A stretch of 64,000 bases of DNA, taken from contig OZ023273.1 of the NCBI GenBank assembly GCA_964007475.1, positions 26,957,557 through 27,021,556 on the forward strand, in the 5' to 3' direction. The DNA comes from Hybos culiciformis (lineage: Eukaryota; Arthropoda; Insecta; Diptera; Hybotidae). Under the pieces are notes generated by a model. The model did not search any database. It saw only the letters and a program-made list of their open reading frames with translations, and was not told the origin of the DNA. How positions within the stretch are numbered: the first letter of the stretch is position 1; every line of letters starts with the position of its first letter. Positions 19,956 to 32,900 of this stretch are shown here, piece by piece. The position numbers and the translations under genes were made by a program.

Positions 19956-22900
19956 TTAGACATGAAAAAAAAAACGATGGTTAATATAAATATAAAATTT
20001 GATAATTGATTTTTTAGAAGTGTTAAAAAAAACTACGTCAAAAAAAAATGAAGTAATGTATTTTCTCTAAATTGAATTTCAATAAGTTTAAATTTTCAAG
20101 AATATTGTTGCTAAAAGAAATGTTTAATTAAAATAATATTAAGGTTAATTGAATTTTTTTTTTTGTAATAATGTCATTATTTTCAAGACAGGTTGTATCG
20201 TTCAAATTATGCCAAACTATGTTGAAAATTTTTTTAGGTGACACAAGTAAGCTAGTCGTTTCTGACTGAGGAAAAAATGACTCATACCATTTTTTTCGCG
20301 CTTCTTTCGCGCTTTCGCGCTACTTTAAAAATGAAAAACAAGTCGCGTAATCGAGAAAAACGATTTCACTATCTTACTGGACAAAAGTAAGCACGAAGAA
20401 GTCAATTCCAAACGAGATAATTAAAAAAAAAATTACAAAAATTTATTAAAGTTAAGGTTTATCAAGGGGAAATTGATGTCAAATTTGAGTCAAAACATTA
20501 TGAAATATAAAGAGTTGAATTGGAGTGAAAACGAAATTAAAAATATGTTTCCTTGATTTCCATCCATAATAATAATTAATAATAAATATTTTAGTATTTA
20601 CTTTAAATTTTTTTGTATTTACTTAAAATTTTTTTAATTTTCTTATTGTCCTATACTACTAAACGAGCAATACAAGTAAACTATTAATTTAAAACTCTTT
20701 TCATAAAATTGTGATTTCGAAAAGATTGTTTCATTTTATTTAAATAGAAAATTATTATCTTCATATTTTCATTTTTCTTAATATTTTAAAATGCATTAAT
20801 TGGAATTTTTAACTAGAATTTTCCCTATAGATTTTTTTTATGAAAACATAATGTCGGAAAATTTTTACAAATATAGTACCAAATATTACAGATAAAATTA
20901 GTAAGCACCAATTCCACAAATGAATAAAATTAACTATTTTATATTGAAAATAAATATACTGAAAATAAATAACCGAAATGTTTTGTTTTCTCCAAGATGA
21001 TAAAATTGTTCATCTTCCTAAAATGTAAATATAATTATGCCGCACTGATCGCTTCGTCAACATCGTACATTCAAAATAAAAGGCTTATTGTTGCCAATAA
21101 CACTAATCTAATTAATTCCCTATAATTACCTCACCACGAAGGTATTATTATGAAACTATTAATTAATAAAGTTTTTTTTATATAATTTGTTTATCACATA
21201 AACAGGATTTCCATAATGATAGTGTATTATAATATTAAATGTTAATAAGAAATAACATATAAGAACTTCTTTTATTTTAAGTATGACGTATAATATTTTT
21301 TGTTGGTATAAGCATTATGCAAAAGCTTTCAGTAATAAATTTCTAATGTCCGATTCTAGCAATGTATTTTTTTTTGTTACTTCATTGAGTTTATTTTGAT
21401 ATGGAACGGACTTTTTTTATATTATGTACAAGAAGTTACATTCCTAATAGATATATATTTTTTTTTATATAGGTATATATGTACTTATATAGACATATTA
21501 TACTTTTTTCTTTTTAAATACATTTACTGTTTTCCAGTATACATACAATTTTTTCATTAAATTTTTCTTTTGACGTCACGATGTTCACACTTTATTATTG
21601 TAAAAAAAATATGCGTATTATATAGAAATTGATAGGTATATTTTTTATACATAGAATATACATATAAGCATTGAATATGTAATACAAATCATAATGTTAA
21701 GGAAAAAAAAAACATATGGAAAGAAAGAAAATTTTGCTGATAAAAGATATCTATACAGAGTGTTCTTTGGGAATATTAATAATTAAAAATAAAACACTGA
21801 ACCCATCTACTTTTAACTTTATATTTGATGTATTTATTTTTTAAATTTGTGTTTACATTACATGAAGAACATAAATAATGTCGAAATAACGTCAAAATAT
21901 ATATTATAAAAAATATATTGTTTAAGTAGAAAATTTTCTTATATATATAGTGAATATATATAGTGAAACGTAGGTATTATACATTTTAATAAATAAATAA
22001 ATTTAATTTTTTTTTTAAATGACTGAAGTATTAAAATTTAAAAAATCGTTTAAATTTAGTTAGATTGATAATAGAGGAATTGAATATAATATTTCTGACA
22101 GCATATAATTGTTTTTCCATCCATTTAGCCTGATTTTATATATGCCTATAATACATAATATATTATATTTTTATAATTTAATGAAAGAATAACTATTTAA
22201 CTATTTTGTACAAAAGTTTCTTTAAAGAAAATCATTATTTTCTTTTTTCTCAGTTAACTATTTTATTATTTTAATTGCAATTTAAACAATTTAAAAATAA
22301 TAAATATATAAAAATGAATAAAATAAAATATATATGAAAATTTATTATGTGCTTTTTTCGGCACATGTTGAACAATAAATATTAAACTTTTTTACAATGC
22401 GCATGATAAAATATTTTTTATTCATTTTCTTTTCTTTTTTTTTTATTTTCTATTAGGTATTTTTAGTATATACAGTACATACTTACTGTGTATATTATGT
22501 ACAGATTAAAATATTTTTGTAAATATATAAATAGTTATATTTTATTGTATTATAAAGAAAAAAAAGGAGAAAACTTTGGCCAATTTTTTTATTTTTCTTT
22601 AATTCATAATTTTTCTTTTTTTTACATATTCGTGATAAATAAATCAAAATATTTGATTAAAAAAGTTTCACAAAAAGAAATTTTTTTATGATAGATTTAA
22701 AGCAAAAAAAAAGAAAGAAAACTTTGCACTTATTATCACACTATGACCCAAAAGTTATCTTTATATACAATAATATGAATATACAATTATGAAAAAAAAA
22801 ATTGGAATAAGTATAATGAATTTTTTTTTTAAATTTATTAAGTACTTAGACGTGGATTATTTTAATATTTAATAAAACTATCTTTTAACTTCGTTGAATT

Positions 22901-23441
22901 TTTATGTTTCTTATTTATTATTGGATAAAGATTCTTCATATTATCACGTTTGAAGATTGTGTTAATGTAAAGAAGAACATAAATATTATGTTTCATACCC
23001 ATAAAAACATAATAAGATTTTTTAAACGTACTATTTTGTTTCTAAAAAATTGTAAAACAACGCAATTTAAAATAACGTCAGTGCCACTAATCAAAACTGC
23101 CGACAAAATTTGATCAAAATTCTATTCGTGCTATTGAAGATTATGTAAATCTTAAAAGAACTGAGAAACTTTCTCAAGAATTAATTTTTGTTAGCTGTTT
23201 TTAAACAGTTCTTTGTTAATGTCCGATTCTTGGGGAATTATAGAAACTTTTAATTACGAATTTAATGTTAATGCAAAACTTTAATTTTTTTTTAGATTTA
23301 CAGAATTAATTTTACTATCTTAATTTATTTTAACTGCAATCTAAAATAATATTATATTATATTTTTCCATATGTTACACTTTTTTTTTTCAAAAGATATT
23401 TTTATTTTTATAAAACGAATGATTTGTTTTAGAAATAATAA
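19956..23441. other. gene-poor AT-rich stretch after the ETAA1-like gene
   Basis: No gene recognised. A CpG-containing patch with repeated CGCGCTT/TCGCGC (about 20298-20322) stands out against the background. The remainder is A/T runs. Confidence 0.5.
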
Positions 23442-23693
23442 AAAAATAAGTTAAAAACGAGTTTTCCAAAAAACTGAGGCCAGGCCGCATGAAAAAGTAG
23501 AAAATAACTTTTTCTTCACACACAGAGGTGGACTCAGATTTTTTGATTGGGACGTAAGTGATTTGAATATTCAAGAGAAATGTCCCAATCAAAAAATCTG
23601 AGTCCACCTCTGTGTGTGAAGAAAAAGTTATTTTCTACTTTTTCATGCGGCCTGGCCTCAGTTTTTTGGAAAACTCGTTTTTAACTTATTTTT
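23442..23693. repeat. long hairpin at the head of copy 1
   Basis: Arms share GAGTTTTCCAAAAAACTGAG, GGCCAGGCCGCATGAAAAAG and CAGAGGTGGACTCAG. Transcribed in either direction it would form a 111-bp stem. Confidence 0.85.
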
Positions 23694-24350
23694 ATTTTCT
23701 GCTTTTTCACGTTAACTAAATTGTTATTATGTGCTGCATGGATGTTTGAAAACAATTTTATGACTAATCATATCGATGAAAATTTTTCCGATCATTTTTC
23801 CGCTTTTTCGGGTTTTCCATGGAGTTTTCTGCAAAAGCAACTTTATGCAACTCATTTCGCTCTACAACTTTGTCTCAGGTTGCAAAACGCTCAAACGCTT
23901 CCTTGGTCGGAAAAACTCCGGAAAAGCGTTTTACATAAATTTTCTTCGATTTTTCTGCAAGTTTTCACCATTGTCGGAGAGAAAGTAATGATGCCAGTTG
24001 ATAGGGAACTTGATCCTTCATAATTTAGAAAACTTTTATACCGGAAAATATTCCGGAAAAGTCGGAAAATTCCGGAAAATTTTTTCCGAAAAATCAGAAA
24101 ACTTTGCATTTTTCCTAAAACGGATTTATCACTACTCGAATTTTCAAATGATTTTTCCCGATTTTCCGGGTTTTCCATGGAAATTTCCGCTTCAAATTTT
24201 GATAGCTTCAATTGTCACGCGACATGAACCTTTATGCTAAATTTCAGCTCGCTGTGATGACGAAAAGTGGGCCTACGAGAGTGTCGAAAATAGTAAAGAA
24301 AAATACAGACAAATTACTTTCCAAGTTAATAAGAATTGTGTCCTCAAAAA
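23442..24350 (+). mobile_element. hairpin-headed repeat, copy 1
   Basis: A 111-nt arm (23442-23552) is followed by a 30-nt loop and its near-perfect inverse (23583-23693). About 650 bp of unique sequence follows, with many TTCCGG/CCGGAAAA motifs, ending GAATTGTGTCCTCAAAAA. The end next to the A-run is shared by all three copies in the window. Open frames inside (for example 23721-24023) match no known protein and are probably accidental. Confidence 0.75.
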
Positions 24351-26269
24351 GTAGCTAAATTAGGGATAAGCAATATATCAAATTGAATTTATGAGATTGT
24401 TGTCTTTTGATTTTGCCATTAATATTTAATAGTTATAAAAAAAAAACGCTTATGATTTTTGATATAGGTACTAAAGGAATGGGAACAATTTAAAGCCAAA
24501 AAATAGTTTTATTTGAATTATATGCATTATTTTACACAAGTTAATTTAATTTATTTTGATTACTTTTACATTACTTTGTATAAAAATTTTTTGTTATTTT
24601 CTCTTTATTAAAAATTGATTAGTGAGTTTTTCTTAAAACTTTTTGGACATGTTGTTGTATGACTGATTTTCTGTGCAAGTGTGGTTTAAATATATATTTT
24701 AGTTTTAAATATATTTAATTAAACAACTTTTATTGCAACTTTTATTGCTGTGTGTTGTTTGTCTGTTAAATTTGACAATTTGTTATCCAAATATTATAAT
24801 CAAATTATTTTTAAAAATTGTTTTATAATATATTGAAACCTAAAATTTAAACTATAAAATTTTATAGATTCATAGCTAAATCGTTCACACCATACTAAAA
24901 TACTAAACTAGTTTTTATTTGGCTATTTACAAACTAAATATTTTCGTTGCAAGACTAAAGACTATAACGCAAAGATTAGTTATTTTTTAGGTTTTTTTAA
25001 TATTGAAAAGTTTAAAGACTAATTTAAACGTCCTTTTTAGATAAAAGCTATAATTGCAATATTCAAATGCAGTTTGCATAGAAGTAAGCTAAATATTTTT
25101 TAGACATACACCTATTATATATGGGCAATGTAAATCTATAAAAAATCTTTTCTACTCCACGGTGTTAGAGTTCATTTACACTTTTCTAATAATAGCGTTT
25201 TTGTCCACCTGTCGATAGTTAATGTAAAATTTTATGTCTGTATAAATTGTGCCTTTTGATATTTAACTTTGTTACATTATTCAAGACATTTATTTTTGGC
25301 TTTTCAACTTCTTGAAAATAATTAAAAATTAATACATAAATATTTTCCATTTTCTAACCACAGACCTGAATCTATAATGCATTAAAAATATTTAAAAAAA
25401 AAAGAAGAAGAAAAAGCACAAAATATAAAAATATACCTACCTTATAAGTATTTTACCTACACAAATAGAAATTAAAATTTTGAGCTATTAATAATTTCGA
25501 TCTTAGCTCTATGTTCATAATTTAAATTCTGTTCTATTACGTTTTAATTTTTCTTGCAAACTTGATTAATTATTGTATATAGGTGTTGGTAATAAAAAAA
25601 CGATAAGGAAATTTTTTTAAAATGGAAAATAATGATGACGTAAAACAGAAAAATAAATTCAAATATACGTAATTCTTTTGTTTATTTTTCCTTATATTTT
25701 ACTATAGTCATAACAAAAAGCAGAAAATTCCAAAAATAAGATAAGAATAATATGTGTATGTATACCTAATTAGAGTTTCCGAAAAAAAAAAACCGCATTT
25801 CTTAAAACCATGGATTTTGGTTCATTTTGGTTTTTTTTTTTTTTTTGAAATTTATTTTTTATTTACGTAATCAGATAATTTATATATTCATTTATTATTA
25901 ATTATTATTATCAATTTTTACATTACCTTATAGTTATACATTTTAATACATAGTAGGTACAATAATTTATTAATTTTTTTAGTGCTTAAATTTAAAAAAA
26001 AATTTCCAACTAAATTGTACATTTAAATTTAATGTTAGAGAGGGCTACGCTCGAATAATTTTAATATTTTTTTTACTTTTATATAATTGTTTATTTAATA
26101 GATTAAGGATATAATTTAAAAAACAATTTCAAAAAAAACATCAAATTAAAAAGTCGAAGAAGGTTAGGAAAATTAAAAGACAAAAAGGATTTGAATCTGC
26201 CGGATTAATATACATATATAATAAGCATTGATACATTTATTCATAAATTTAATTTGTTTAACAGTAATA
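24351..26269. other. AT-rich intergenic stretch
   Basis: No coding, RNA or mobile-element signal recognised. Poly-T (25829-25845) and scattered A/T runs only. Confidence 0.5.
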
Positions 26270-26289
26270 ATATGATTTATTGTTTGGAA

Positions 26290-27117
26290 TATCTCTAGTA
26301 CTATGGTGCCAAAGAATTTAAACCAGATAGAGATAGGGGAACCGTAAAGAAGACAAAAGATTTAAATAGTAAAATTTTATTGGAGGGGGAAAAGTCGAAT
26401 TTCTCTTTTTGAGGCTTTACAGTGTTTTAATTATAATTTTATTTCTCGCAATTTTTTCAGCAAATAATGGCCTAAATGTTAGTTTCTTATGAAGAATAAA
26501 ACCAAAGTATTTTATTTTAGTTTTAATAATAATAGATTACGAGAAGGAAGAAAACAGGCTGATGTTTTTCCAAAAAATTTTTTTTTTCATTTCTCATTTC
26601 TAGGTTTCTAGGTTGTACATTATGGCGTAAGGATCAACACTAGCAAGCAGTGTACAAGCTATTGCAAAAACACCTAAGTCACTAGATTTAGGTACGGAGA
26701 AATCTGCAATCTGCAGGCAATAGAGTTAAGGACGAAGCACTGAGCCCTTAGGGACATCAGCAGGTGTATTGAATTTTATTGAGCAAAATTTATTTATTTT
26801 AACTGGGAAGATTCTATCTTGTAAACAATTTTTGAATAAGTTTAACTAAGTAGATTGCAATTTGAAAGTTTTGAAGATTATGGATCGAACCAGCAAGTCA
26901 AACTTTGTCGAATGCCTTTTTAATATCATAAATTATTAAGTCAACGGATTCTTTATTCGATAATTTAATTTTGATAAAATTAGTTAACCGCAATAATTGA
27001 TGATTTGAAGAATGGTTACTTTGATTACTGAGCTTAGTAAATGTATTGGTCTGTAGTTGTTGAGTTCATTTCTTGGTTTATTAGGCTTGTGAATAGAAAT
27101 GACCGAATTTTTGTACT
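26290..27117 (-). pseudogene. Jockey-like non-LTR retrotransposon reverse-transcriptase remnant
   Basis: Reading the minus strand with frameshifts and stops gives the ordered motifs of a non-LTR reverse transcriptase: SVISIHKPNKPRNELNNYRP then IHLLSS; DLIIYDIKKAFDKV followed by a stop where Trp is expected; LAGSIHNLQNFQI; FPVKIN; KFNTPADVPKGSVLRP (family AGVPQGSVLGP); KTSACFLPSRN; and IKYFGFILHKKLTFRP (family VKYLGLxLDxKLTW). The catalytic YADD box is not recognisable. It is cut at the high-coordinate (5') side close to hairpin repeat copy 2. Confidence 0.75.
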
Positions 27118-27190
27118 TTATTTTTCTATTTTTCCTTCATTAATATTTTTTCTTATTTTAATTAAATTTTCAATTTGAATTCTAATTAAT

Positions 27191-28129
27191 AAATAAAAAT
27201 AAGTTAAAAACGAGTTTTCCAAAAAACTGAGGCCAGGCCGCATGAAAAAGGAGAAAATAACTTTTTCTTCACACACAGAGGTGGACTCAGATTTTTTGAT
27301 TGGGACGTAAGTGATTTGATTCATGAAGAGAAAGAATATTCAAGAGAAATGTCCCAATCAAAAAATCTGAGTCCACCTCTGTGTGTGAAGAAAAAGTTAT
27401 TTTCTCCTTTTTCATGCGGCCTGGCCTCAGTTTTTGGAAAACTCGTTTTAAACTTATTTTTATTTTCTGCCTTTTTCACGTTAACTAAATTGTTATTATG
27501 TGCTGCATGGATGTTTGAAAACAATTTTAGGACTAATCCTATCGATGAAAATTTTTCCGATTTTTCCGCTTTTTCGGGTTTTCCATCGAGTTTTCTGCAA
27601 AAGCAACTTTATGCAACTCATTTCGCTCTACAACTTTGTCTCAGGTTGCAAAACGCTCAAACGCTTCCTTGGTCGGAAAAACTCCGGAAAAGCGTTTTAC
27701 ATGAATTTTCTTCGATTTTTTCTGCAAGTTTTCACCATTGTCGGGGAGAAAGTAATGATGCCAGTTGATAGGGAACTTGATCCTGCATAATTTAGAAAAC
27801 TTTTTTACCGGAAAAATTTCTGGAAAAGTCGGAAAATTCCGGAAAATTTTTTCGGAAAAATCAGAAAACTTTGCATTTTTCCTAAAACGGATTTATCACT
27901 ACTCAAATTTGTACCAAATTTTCAAATGATTTATCCCGATTTTCCGGGTTTTCCATGGAAATTTCCGCTTAAAATTTTGATAGCTTCAATTGTCACGTGA
28001 CATGTACCTGTGTGCCAAATTTCAGCTCGCTGTGATGACGAAAAGTGGGTCTACGAGAGTGTCGAAAATAGTAAAGAAATATACAGACAAATTACTTTCC
28101 AAGTTAATAAGAATTGTGTCCTCAAAAAA
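27191..28129 (+). mobile_element. hairpin-headed repeat, copy 2
   Basis: Colinear with copy 1 from the hairpin (arms about 27191-27305 and 27352-27466, loop 46 nt) to CCTCAAAAAA. Substitutions are few. The loop carries 16 extra bases relative to copy 1. Open frames here (for example 27316-27768) read across the hairpin and are not conserved as proteins. Confidence 0.75.
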
Positions 28130-29699
28130 TCTACTTTAATAAGAAATATTGCTAACTACCCAGTTCAGAGAACTGATATTTATTCCAAATTTTATTATGT
28201 TAACTATATAAAATTTTTTTTCATTATTTTTTTATTCTTCCTTTGCGTCCGATTCAAAAAAACACAGACCTTATTGTTGTTCTCCTTGAAATCAAATTGG
28301 AGAAAAGAAAAGTATAGAATAAAATAGTAGTAAAATTTCCGTTTTAAAAATATTTTATAGGTATAGATACAAAACCGCGAATTCTCTAGTGCGGTTCCTC
28401 ACTACGGTTCTATATATCCGTAACAGGAACTCTAATAATAAATATATAAAGATATTTAAGTTAAAAACTTTTTTTTTCATAAAACATAATAATAATAATA
28501 ATAATAATAGTAATAATAATAACAACAATAAATAAAAACATATTTCCATTTGGCGTAGAGATATATGCAATTTATCACAATTATCATAATTTTTATTACC
28601 AAAAGTTTAAATGGCATTCATTAAACAATAAAATGAAAACAAAATAAACAAAGCAAAAAGATAAATAATAACTTAATTTTGTACTTATATCTATATAGAA
28701 AGCTTTTATTACGCTTAGATTTTTCTATTCTTACACACTGTATTACTTATGCATATTATAATAATTACTAACCCATACTCATAAAATCAAAAAATTATTT
28801 ATTTATGTATACAAAACTCATGTATATAACTATGTATATATATTACATTTTACATAATATACAAAAGAAATATCCTTTTTTCTATACAATTCATTTACTT
28901 TCACTCATACGAATTATTTATACAATTATATATATATACATATATACAGTACACTATTGACTTTTTCGTACATACTGAACTAATTTACATAAATTTTATG
29001 TGCCTGCGTGCATTTTCCCTTAAAAATTTAACGAAACCTTGAAAAAAGAAGCAAATAATATGATGGGAAAAAAGCTTTTCGTTAAAGATAAACATTATTC
29101 TTTTTTTCCATAAATTTTTCCTACATAGCGAAGAATTTTTATTTTTGCATAAAAGTTTCTGATCGGAAAATGTAAAGTCGTATTCAAAATATACGGAAAA
29201 TTGTTCAATCAAAAAAAAAATAAAAAAAAATACATTTTAATACAAAAAAAAAAAAAAAAAGGAAAAACTTAAAAAATTCTTGTAAATATTTATTTTATTT
29301 TCAGAAAATAATTTTATTTAAAAAAAATTTTTATTTTTGTTTTTTTAAATAAATTATTTTGTAAAAAAAAAATATTTGGTTCCTGAAAAATTTGTGCTTA
29401 TTAGTGTGCGAAAACAAGAAAAATTATTTATATAAATTTCCACCAATACATTCGAAAACAGAAGTGACGAAAATGTCTAAAAATTGATAAGAAAATTCAA
29501 AAAAAGAAGAAATTATCGATTTTCTAGTTAAAATAAAATACGTCTTTTGCTTAACTTTTTTTTTTTTATTTTTGTTTTTAATTTAAATTTTCGGTTTTGC
29601 ATTTTTTTTTTTGCATAACATCAAAGGATCAAAAATAGGAATTAAAAGTATAAATAAAATCTACAGAAAAGGATAATAAATAAGAAGGAAAAAAGTGAC
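28130..29699. other. region upstream of the furin-like gene
   Basis: Probably contains the promoter and 5' UTR of the furin-like gene, but no core promoter element can be picked out. It includes an (AAT)n microsatellite at 28486-28521 and long A and T runs. Confidence 0.4.
28486..28521. repeat. (ATA/AAT)n microsatellite
   Basis: About a dozen trinucleotide units with one interruption (TAG). A second, shorter AAT run continues to 28532. Confidence 0.85.
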
Positions 29700-29918
29700 A
29701 TGAATTTAAAATGGTCTTCCCTTTTGGGAATAATTTTCAGTAAATTTAATTTTTTCATAATTTTAACATTATTAAAATCATATGAAGTTGAATCAGCGCC
29801 GGCGTCTGCAACTGGCAACATATTTACAAGTTCATTTTTAGTACGCTTTCATCGTAGTATTGACAATGAATTTGCTCATCAGGTTGCAAATAAAAATGGT
29901 TTTGCCAACTTAGGATCG
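29700..29918 (+). CDS. Fur2: furin-like exon 1 (signal peptide and start of prodomain)
   Basis: 219 nt from ATG (context AAGTGACATGA) to a GTAAGT donor after TCG. 73 codons. The ATG begins a hydrophobic leader and is preceded by no in-frame extension of note. Confidence 0.85.
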
Positions 29919-32900
29919 GTAAGTTTATAAAAATAATTATTTTTTTTATTAATTTCCTTATCTCATCATTTAATTAATATCCATGTAGGGTATAAAATAT
30001 TTTTTTTATTTTTGGTAAACTTTAAAATAATTCTGCCATTTCAATAGGGAAATATTAAAAAAAAAAACATAAATTTATCTTTATGTTTGGAAAAATCATT
30101 AAATTTGGTAATAACGTTGTTTCCCAAGATACCAAAAAAAAAAAGGGTAATTCACAACAGTCATGAAAAATATATTTTTTTTTCTGCCTAGAAATGAAAA
30201 TTTATTTTAGTTTTATTTTTCTCTTTCTTATAAAAAATTTAAAATTAAAAAAAAATAAGTGCCACTTTGAGTGACGGTAATATTATTATTGTGATGCTAT
30301 TAGTATTCTTAAATAATAACACTCAACATAGTTTGTCTTAATATTTTAAATTTATATTGATGGCAAAGACAGGTAAGGATACGAATTTGATTGGAAATTC
30401 AGCCACTGTAAGCTCTTTTTTCCATTTATGGGCTAATTTATGTAAAAAAAAAAGTTTCAAAATAGGCCGCACTAAAAAAGATCTCAGCTCGGGTTCCTTT
30501 TATATATTATGCTAACAATAATATAAACATCATCTCTTTTTGGCATATTTTTTATTTTATTCTGAATAAATTATCGTTTTTGATTGATAACGAGAACAAA
30601 GAACAAGTAAATATATTAATTAATTCCCGATGTGGAAACTTTTGTATATTGATCTTAAATGGCAATAAATACAGCTTTCGGTTGGTTAGCCTCCATGGTT
30701 TGCAAAGTTTCTATTTTTTTATTTTCTATTTTTCTTATTAAAATTAATTTATATTCTAATATAATATTTTATAATATAACATAAATTATGTGTTTACTTA
30801 TGAGAACTTGAATATTATAAGTCATAAAATATGTAAATTAGTTAAAGCCGCAAATATGTACATTTCTGAGGATTATTTGCTATAGCCTGCTAAAGGGAAT
30901 CGTAACTAATATTCAACAAACATCAATTTTTACATTTTTGACATTCTTTTTTCAATTTGAAATTCAAAGTGCCTTTTACTTTCTAATGCAATTATAAAAT
31001 TTATATGAGACGTCTTTAAATAGTTTAAAAAGTAGACTTTTGGGAAATTGTATTTTCTGACAGTTGTTTAGATTCACGTTCAAATGAAAAAAGTATTTGT
31101 TTGAAGGAGACTTTGGTATATTTGAATTTTTTTATATTGTTCATCACTGTATGTATGCACTGCGTATTTTTATAAAACTAGATTATTTTTATAAGATTAG
31201 ATTATTTAAGATGATAATAATAGTCACCCGCATGATGATACATACTTAATGATCCCAACAATATATTTTAAATGGAGGCTTTTTACTTCATTTAAAATAT
31301 ACATGAAAAATTCATGATGTTCTGATGTGACCTTTTCATCTTGTTTTAATTTCGAGGTCGCTACTTTTTTTTTAATTACAGGGCTTGTTCCTCTTTAATT
31401 GATGGTACAAAGGTTGAAGCTGCAGAGCATGTGTTTGTTATTTGAAATTTTAGGTGGTAAAGTAAGTCTACGCAATACAATTGGAGTATTGAGTCTTTTG
31501 CAGCAAAAATATTTGTTAAATTTTTCGTTATTTCTATTTTTTTCGTTTATTGTAAATAATGTAAATACCATATAAATATAAAAGTAAGCGCCAAACTTGC
31601 CTACTTTAATATGAAAGTATTAAACATAAATTTATATATTTTATACATACTGTTTTAACCGTGAGCTTTAACCATCATTTGCTTATGATGACGTTATTTT
31701 CCTGAACAAATAATAGTTTTCAATGTTATCATCACTTTCCGTACGAAAATCGTTTGAAGAGATTCTTAATCAAATAAACATTAACAAAAAGAAAATTAAA
31801 GTTTAAGTATTTAAGTGTAAATATTTATGATGAAAATGTAATAATTTTTCTTTAATCAAAACAACAATGTCTTGGGTTTTAATTGTTTTTTTATGTTCTT
31901 CGTTCAATTGTAAAGAACAAAGAAAAGATTTTCATAATTTCTCTGTATGAATTATGTACATTAAAAAAATCAGAAAAAAAGTTGTAAAACCATACATTAA
32001 TAATTTAATTTATTTTAGAACGCATGAAAGTAAAAATCAATCTATATATATCTTTTTTTTTTTAGGCCACAATTATTATTAACTTGTACACGAATTTGTC
32101 TGTCTGATGTATATTTTTTTTTTTTTTTACTATTTTCAACACTCTCGTAGACCCACTTTTTGTCCTCACAGCGAGCTGAAATTTGGCGCACAGGTTCATG
32201 TCGTGTGACATTTGAATCTATCAAAATTTGAACCAGAAATTTCCATAGGAAACCCGGAAAATCGGGAAAAATCATTTGAAAAAAATTTGATTAGTGATAA
32301 ATCCGTTTCATGAATAATTCAGAGTTTTCCGATTTGTCCTAAATAATTTTTCGGTATTTTTCGACTTTTCCGGAAAATTTTCCGGTAAAAAAGTTTTCTA
32401 AATTATGAAGGATCATGTTCCCTATCAACTGCCATCATTACTTTCTCTCCGACAATGGTGAAAACTTGCAGAAAAAATCGATGGAAATTCATGTAAAACG
32501 ATTTTCCGGAGTTTTTCCGACCAAGGAAGCGTTTGAGCGTTTTGCAGCCTGAGATAAAGTTGTAGAGCGAAATGAGTTGCATAAAGTTTTATTTTTTTTT
32601 GTGAATTAAAATCATTATTTATTGCGATATAAAAATATTACTTTTTTTGCTCTTACGCAGAAGAATTAAACAAAATTGGAAGTATTTAACCTTATTTTTT
32701 TTATAATTATATATATACGAATTCAATAATTATATTTTTATAACTATATATAAGAATTTCGAGAAAACAGTTACAAATATTTTAATCTCGCAGAAGTTGA
32801 CTATCTATGTCATTTTATTTGAATGTAGATCATTTTACCATTTTCGTATTTTGTCACTACGATAGCAAAATGTATAAAAATGAGTTGAAAAGACAAAAAC

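Noticed and set aside
23721..24023. 100-codon open frame in hairpin repeat copy 1 (and relatives at 27316-27790)
   Set aside because: The frame is not kept equally in the copies, two overlapping frames are open at once, and no motif is recognised; it is a by-product of the repeat.
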